19,613 bases of DNA from an uncultured Lachnospiraceae bacterium (GTDB taxonomy: Bacteria; Bacillota; Clostridia; Lachnospirales; Lachnospiraceae): contig CAJTZB010000028.1 in the NCBI GenBank assembly GCA_910583815.1, forward strand, positions 1 through 19,613, in the 5' to 3' direction. How positions within the stretch are numbered: the stretch's first letter is position 1; each line of letters starts with the position of its first letter. Made by a program: the position numbers and the translations under genes. The notes under the pieces were generated by a model. That model searched no databases. It had not been told where the DNA came from and saw nothing but the letters and a program-made list of their open reading frames with translations. This document shows, one piece after another, positions 16,144 to 19,613 of the stretch.

Positions 16144-16872
16144 CTATTCTTCCCAGTTATGGTATACCTGCTGAACATCATCATCTTCGTCTAACAGATC
16201 CAGAATCCGGGTCATGCATTTGATGTCTTTTTCATCAGTAAGCGTTCCCCATGTCTGAGGAATCATTGTGACTTCGGCAGAAACCATGACGATACCTGCT
16301 GCTTCCATTGCTTCGCATACAGCACTAAAATCATCTGGCGCAGTAATAATTTCATAGCTGTCCTCTTCTTCTGCAAAGTCCTCCGCACCTGCATCCAGCG
16401 CAAGCATCATCAAATCGTCCGCATCCTGTTTACACTCTTCTTTGTCAATGATAATCTGCCCTTTTTTATCAAACATAAATGATACGCAGCCCTGTGTGCC
16501 AACGTTGCCGTTTCCTTTTGTAAATGCATTTCTTATATTGGCTGCAGTACGGTTTTTGTTATCTGTAAGGGCATCTACAATAATTGCAATGCCGCTCGGT
16601 CCATACCCTTCATAGGATACAAATTCATAGTTTACATTATTTCCGTCGCCTGCTGCCTTCTTAATGCTGCGGTCAATGGTGTCATTTGGCATATTATTTG
16701 CCTTTGCCTTTGCAACAATATCTTTCAGCCTGCTGTTATTATTTACATCCGGCCCGCCTTCTTTTACTGCTACTGCAATTTCACGGCCAAGCCTGGTGAA
16801 GATTTTTCCTTTTGCAGCATCATTTTTTTCCTTCTTATGTTTAATGTTTGCGAATTTGGAATGTCCAGACAT
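16144..16872 (-). CDS. yebC: YebC/PmpR family protein (translation factor / putative regulator)
   Basis: The 242-residue protein begins with the family hallmark MSGHSKFANIKHKK (usually W for F). It contains the conserved G-K-I-F-T-R-L-G-R-E-I (22-32), the NMPNDTIDR-I-K-K-A segment (about 60-73), YEGYGPSG (about 87-94) and the T-D-N-K-N-R-T-A-A-N-I-R block. YebC proteins have been described as DNA-binding transcriptional regulators and more recently as ribosome-associated factors that relieve translation stalling; which applies here cannot be read from the sequence. ATG 16872 has AAGGAG seven bases upstream. It has its own near-consensus promoter and terminator, so it is an independent unit placed between argR and the Ig-like gene. 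Length is normal. Confidence 0.95.
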   Translation of the reverse strand: MSGHSKFANIKHKKEKNDAAKGKIFTRLGREIAVAVKEGGPDVNNNSRLKDIVAKAKANNMPNDTIDRSIKKAAGDGNNVNYEFVSYEGYGPSGIAIIVDALTDNKNRTAANIRNAFTKGNGNVGTQGCVSFMFDKKGQIIIDKEECKQDADDLMMLALDAGAEDFAEEEDSYEIITAPDDFSAVCEAMEAAGIVMVSAEVTMIPQTWGTLTDEKDIKCMTRILDLLDEDDDVQQVYHNWEE

Positions 16873-16904
16873 CGTTTTTCTCCTTGTACTAAAAATTTGT
16901 TTTT

Positions 16905-16933
16905 ATTCTAACACATCCTGCATTTCTTGTCAA
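16905..16933 (-). promoter_or_regulatory. Strong sigma-A promoter for yebC
   Basis: A perfect TTGACA (-35, minus strand 16933-16928) and TAGAAT (-10, 16910-16905) are separated by exactly 17 bases, 32 bases upstream of the yebC ATG. Confidence 0.85.
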
Positions 16934-16954
16934 AAATAACTGTGCTGCCGGTTT

Positions 16955-17410
16955 CTATTTTCCATAGAGCAATGCCGAAATGCGCTCCATGACTTTGCTT
17001 GTTTCCTGCTCTGTCCGGATAGCACACATAATGGTATCGTCTCCTGCAATGCTCCCGACAATACCTTCCACAGAAAGTGAATCCAGTGCTGCCGCTGCCG
17101 CCATTGCCATGCCGGAAACTGTCTTAATTACAAGAATGTTCTGGGCCTTTTCCATAGAAAGAAAAGCATCTCTGAGCACACGCACAAATTTCTCATTCAA
17201 ACCGGTCGTCTGGCTCTGCAGAATTCCATATTTCTGCCTTCCATCCTCCATTGGCACCTTCATCAGTTTCAATTCTCTAATATCGCGGGAAATCGTCGCC
17301 TGTGTCACAGCAAAGCCTGCCTGTGTCAAAAAATCCGCCAGTTCTTCTTGTGTTTCAATATTATGTTTTCTGATCAGTTCTATGATTTTATTCTGCCTGC
17401 TGCTCTTCAC
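16955..17410 (-). CDS. argR: Arginine repressor ArgR/AhrC
   Basis: ArgR is the hexameric, arginine-responsive repressor of arginine biosynthesis and activator of catabolism. The 151-residue protein has a winged helix-turn-helix N-terminal domain (about 1-70) with Q-A-T-I-S-R-D-I-R-E-L (37-47). The C-terminal arginine-binding and oligomerisation domain has TVSGMA (97-102) and GDDTI (123-127). The start is GTG at 17410 with AAAGGA ten bases upstream; no alternative looks better. It follows nadK after 142 bases, as in the dxs-tlyA-nadK-argR-recN order of many Firmicutes. I saw no obvious ARG box near it. Confidence 0.96.
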   Translation of the reverse strand: MKSSRQNKIIELIRKHNIETQEELADFLTQAGFAVTQATISRDIRELKLMKVPMEDGRQKYGILQSQTTGLNEKFVRVLRDAFLSMEKAQNILVIKTVSGMAMAAAAALDSLSVEGIVGSIAGDDTIMCAIRTEQETSKVMERISALLYGK

Positions 17411-17431
17411 GCTAATCTATTCCTTTCTATA

Positions 17432-17548
17432 TCAGTTCCGCAACTTCCCTTCCAGCACACCGCTTCCTGAGCTCAATTTGCGGCTGGCTTGCTTCCGCAA
17501 ATTGCGCTGGGCGCTGTCCGGGCTGTTGCTGTGGGCTCAGTTCCGCAA
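17432..17548. repeat. Repeat-bearing spacer between nadK and argR
   Basis: TCAGTTCCGCAA occurs twice in direct orientation (17432-17443, 17537-17548). A third TTCCGCAA at 17493-17500 is part of a perfect ten-base inverted repeat, CAATTTGCGG (17474-17483) and CCGCAAATTG (17495-17504). The segment is GC-richer than its surroundings. There is no T tract, so it is not a typical terminator. Confidence 0.55.
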
Positions 17549-17552
17549 ATCC

Positions 17553-18401
17553 TTAAAAACTGCGTTCTACCAATCCGAGCTTGGTGCGCAGTGTCTCAAA
17601 AAATGTGCGCTCATCCATACGGATAAGGTTTGTAACATGTTCTGAACGCTTCACTGTGATACGGTCTGATGGGGAAAGCTGTCTCACCCTTCTGCCGTCC
17701 AAGGTTGCAATCGCCTCTTCTTCCTGTGAACGTTTTCCCTGACGCACTTCTATTGTAATTGTATCTGCCGCGGAAACAATAATGCCGCGCGATGTCAGGG
17801 AATGGGGGCAGATTGGTGTAATCATAATCAGCTCTGCTTCTGGCTGCACAATGGCACCCCCTGCCGAAAGATTATAACCAGTGGAACCGGTTGGTGTGGA
17901 AACAATCACACCATCACCGGAATATATATCTAAAAGAGAATCGTTTACATATACCGCCACATTAAGCAATCTGGAAATTCCGTTTCGGTTGATAACCACA
18001 TCATTTAAGACGGTATCCATTGGTTTTCCATTTACTTCTACTGAAAGCATCATTCTCTTTTCCAGACGGTAATTGCCCTGACAAAGCTGCGTAAGCCCCC
18101 ATTCGGTTTCGGCAGCTTCTGCACCTGTCAGATAGCCAAGTGTCCCTGTATTGATGCCAAGAATCGGAATATTACGTTCCCTAAGTACATTTGCCACACG
18201 AATCAACGTTCCGTCCCCACCCAGCACAATTGCGCACTCTGCTTCTGGAGGAACTCCCTCCAGCATCTTTTCTTCCATGTCTGCCTCTGCGATAATCGTT
18301 ACAAAATTCCTGCCTTGCTCGGTCAAAAAACGTTCCACCCTTGCAGTAATTGCGAGCTTCTCATCTCTGCTTTGATTTACAATAACACAGTAGTTTTCCA
18401 T
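17553..18401 (-). CDS. nadK: NAD kinase (ATP/polyphosphate-NAD+ 2'-phosphotransferase)
   Basis: NadK phosphorylates NAD+ to NADP+ in the cytoplasm. The 282-residue protein has the expected length and motifs: GGDGT at 61-65, the following NTGTLGYL (about 84-91), the catalytic N-D pair in LNDVVINR (about 132-139), and TPTGSTGYNLSAGG (about 169-182). Two adjacent ATG codons, 18404 and 18401, follow AAAGGGG; the second has the better spacing, so I use it. It lies 52 bases after tlyA in the dxs-tlyA-nadK-argR operon. Function is secure; the exact start is uncertain by one codon. Confidence 0.96.
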   Translation of the reverse strand: MENYCVIVNQSRDEKLAITARVERFLTEQGRNFVTIIAEADMEEKMLEGVPPEAECAIVLGGDGTLIRVANVLRERNIPILGINTGTLGYLTGAEAAETEWGLTQLCQGNYRLEKRMMLSVEVNGKPMDTVLNDVVINRNGISRLLNVAVYVNDSLLDIYSGDGVIVSTPTGSTGYNLSAGGAIVQPEAELIMITPICPHSLTSRGIIVSAADTITIEVRQGKRSQEEEAIATLDGRRVRQLSPSDRITVKRSEHVTNLIRMDERTFFETLRTKLGLVERSF

Positions 18402-18430
18402 CATATCCCCTTTGTTCTTTTATGGGAAAC

Positions 18431-18446
18431 TGCGCCATCAGGCGCA
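18431..18446. repeat. Short GC-rich hairpin between tlyA and nadK
   Basis: TGCGCC and GGCGCA flank a four-base loop. On the minus strand only GTTT follows, so it is unlikely to stop transcription completely. It could stabilise or process the mRNA between the two genes. Confidence 0.4.
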
Positions 18447-18454
18447 CTCACTTG

Positions 18455-19315
18455 TCACAGGTGCTGCTCTGCAGCGCTTTGGGACAATTTTTTATGTGCT
18501 GCTGACACAACCTGCGGCACCAATTCAAGCACCGCTGCAAGCGGCAGCGCCGGCTGCTTTACTAAAATGCTGTCCTGCTCTTTTTCTTCTTTTCTTGCAT
18601 ACAGCAGATATTCGATATTTCCTTCCGGTCCTTTTACCGGAGAATAGTCCAGTCCGAGCAGTTCAAAATTTGTTTTGGCAGCCATGCTTACTACTTCTGC
18701 AATGATTTCCTCATGCAGTTTTCTGTCCCGCACCACGCCTTTTTTCCCAATTCTCTCTTTTCCAGCTTCAAACTGCGGCTTAATCAGACAGACAATCTCC
18801 GCATGTCCTGCCATCAGCCCATAAACCGGCAAAAGTACTTTGGACAGCGAAATAAAGGCCACATCAACTGAAACAAAATCCACAGGCCGTCCAATATCCT
18901 GTGGCGTTACATGGCGGATATTTGTTTGTTCCATAGAGACAACGCGCCTGTCCTCACGCAGTTTCTCGGCAAGCTGTGCCGTACCGACATCAATCGCATA
19001 AACCTTCGCCGCACCGTTCTGAAGCATGCAGTCGGTAAAACCTCCGGTAGACGCTCCAACATCTATGCAGACCTTCCCCGAAAGACAGGTGCCAAATTGC
19101 CGAATCGCCTTTTCCAGTTTCAGCCCGCCGCGGCTGACATATTTCATGGTTTCCCCTTTGAACTCCAGCAGAACGTTTTCTTCAAAGCGGCTTGCAGCCT
19201 TGTCTGCACGTTTCCCATCCACAAAAACACTGCCTGCTGCAATATATGCTTTTGCCTTTTCCCTTGATTCCGCCAGCTTCTGTCTGACAAGCAGCACATC
19301 CAACCGTTCTGACAT
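18455..19315 (-). CDS. tlyA: TlyA family 16S/23S rRNA 2'-O-methyltransferase (hemolysin A family)
   Basis: TlyA proteins methylate rRNA ribose using S-adenosylmethionine; some members are also reported as hemolysins. The 286-residue product has an N-terminal S4 RNA-binding domain (1-60, starting SERLDVLLV). YVSRGGLKLEKA follows at 59-70, then the FtsJ/RrmJ-like methyltransferase domain with DVGASTGGFTDC (85-96), D151 in SVDVAFISL and K179 in LIKPQFE. About 40 residues follow the usual end of the domain, rich in Ala, Leu and Gln. The open frame reaches a TTG at 19321, but AAAGGA is well spaced only from ATG 19315. It is cotranscribed with dxs (35-base gap) and nadK. The rRNA target is not deducible. 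Confidence 0.94.
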   Translation of the reverse strand: MSERLDVLLVRQKLAESREKAKAYIAAGSVFVDGKRADKAASRFEENVLLEFKGETMKYVSRGGLKLEKAIRQFGTCLSGKVCIDVGASTGGFTDCMLQNGAAKVYAIDVGTAQLAEKLREDRRVVSMEQTNIRHVTPQDIGRPVDFVSVDVAFISLSKVLLPVYGLMAGHAEIVCLIKPQFEAGKERIGKKGVVRDRKLHEEIIAEVVSMAAKTNFELLGLDYSPVKGPEGNIEYLLYARKEEKEQDSILVKQPALPLAAVLELVPQVVSAAHKKLSQSAAEQHL

Positions 19316-19350
19316 TTCCAATTCCTTTCCAAATCCGGAAGCTTACGTCT

Positions 19351-19613
19351 TTATCTCTTTCCAAAGAACAAAAGAATCTCCTGCAATATGCCATCTTCTG
19401 AAAGGCCATATTGTTCTCTGAGTTCTGCCTGTTCGCCTTGTTCAATAAAGCAGTCAGAAAGCGCTACGATTTTATGCCTTGTCCTGATTCCCTGTTCAGC
19501 AAGAAATACTGCAACCTTTTCTCCAAAGCCTCCTGCTTTTATATTTTCTTCTATTGTAACAAACAGCTTTGCCTGCTCTGCAAGTTCCGCTATCTGCTCC
19601 GTATCCATCGGAG
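19351..19613 (-). CDS. dxs: 1-deoxy-D-xylulose-5-phosphate synthase, C-terminal fragment (5' end outside window)
   Basis: The last 87 or so codons of an open frame enter from the right edge and stay open to 19613, so the apparent ATG at 19608 is internal. The peptide has TIEENIKAGGFGEKV, the conserved TIEEN-x-x-x-GGFG motif of the C-terminal transketolase domain of Dxs, followed by ALSDCFIEQGEQAEL and the closing YGLSEDGI. Dxs condenses pyruvate and glyceraldehyde-3-phosphate in the MEP isoprenoid pathway. dxs-tlyA-nadK-argR is a well known Firmicutes order, which supports the call. Most of the protein, including the thiamine diphosphate site, is outside the window. Confidence 0.93.
   Translation of the reverse strand, partial: PMDTEQIAELAEQAKLFVTIEENIKAGGFGEKVAVFLAEQGIRTRHKIVALSDCFIEQGEQAELREQYGLSEDGILQEILLFFGKR

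Overview
This window is a stretch of chromosome from a spore-forming, low-to-mid GC Gram-positive anaerobe of the class Clostridia; a Lachnospiraceae-type organism is my inference. The main reasons are Spo0A and SpoIVB, and the gene order dxs-tlyA-nadK-argR-(...)-recN-spoIVB-spo0A, which is a classic clostridial/Bacillus arrangement. A MurE with the DNPR motif of meso-diaminopimelate ligases and a large secreted Ig-like (Big_2) repeat protein also fit. Every convincing gene lies on the minus strand, so transcription runs from high to low coordinates. I saw no tRNA, rRNA, CRISPR array, transposase or phage gene.

In transcription order, the right end carries the 3' end of dxs (isoprenoid precursor synthesis), then tlyA (rRNA 2'-O-methyltransferase/hemolysin family), nadK (NAD kinase) and argR (arginine repressor). 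These are closely spaced and look like one operon. yebC follows as a separate unit with a near-consensus sigma-A promoter and a strong terminator. A 523-bp non-coding stretch full of inverted repeats precedes a 4.1-kb gene for a 1372-residue secreted protein with about ten C-terminal Ig-like domains. recN (TTG start), spoIVB and spo0A follow, each separated by terminator-like hairpins. The spo0A upstream region has a sigma-A-like promoter and a Spo0A box, suggesting autoregulation. A lone glgA (glycogen synthase) comes next, and finally a coupled murE-murF-priA group: peptidoglycan precursor synthesis plus the replication-restart helicase. At the extreme left edge there is a start that looks like peptide deformylase (def) but stops after 12 codons.

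The coding genes are mostly ordinary housekeeping and sporulation functions. The unusual parts are the Ig-like giant with its structured leader placed inside the conserved argR-recN neighbourhood, and the hairpin-dense intergenic spacers around spoIVB, which look like repeat elements. Several start codons are placed inside the longest open frame on the basis of ribosome binding sites: murE at 5312, spoIVB at 9407, recN at 11372, the Ig-like gene at 15620, nadK at 18401 and tlyA at 19315.
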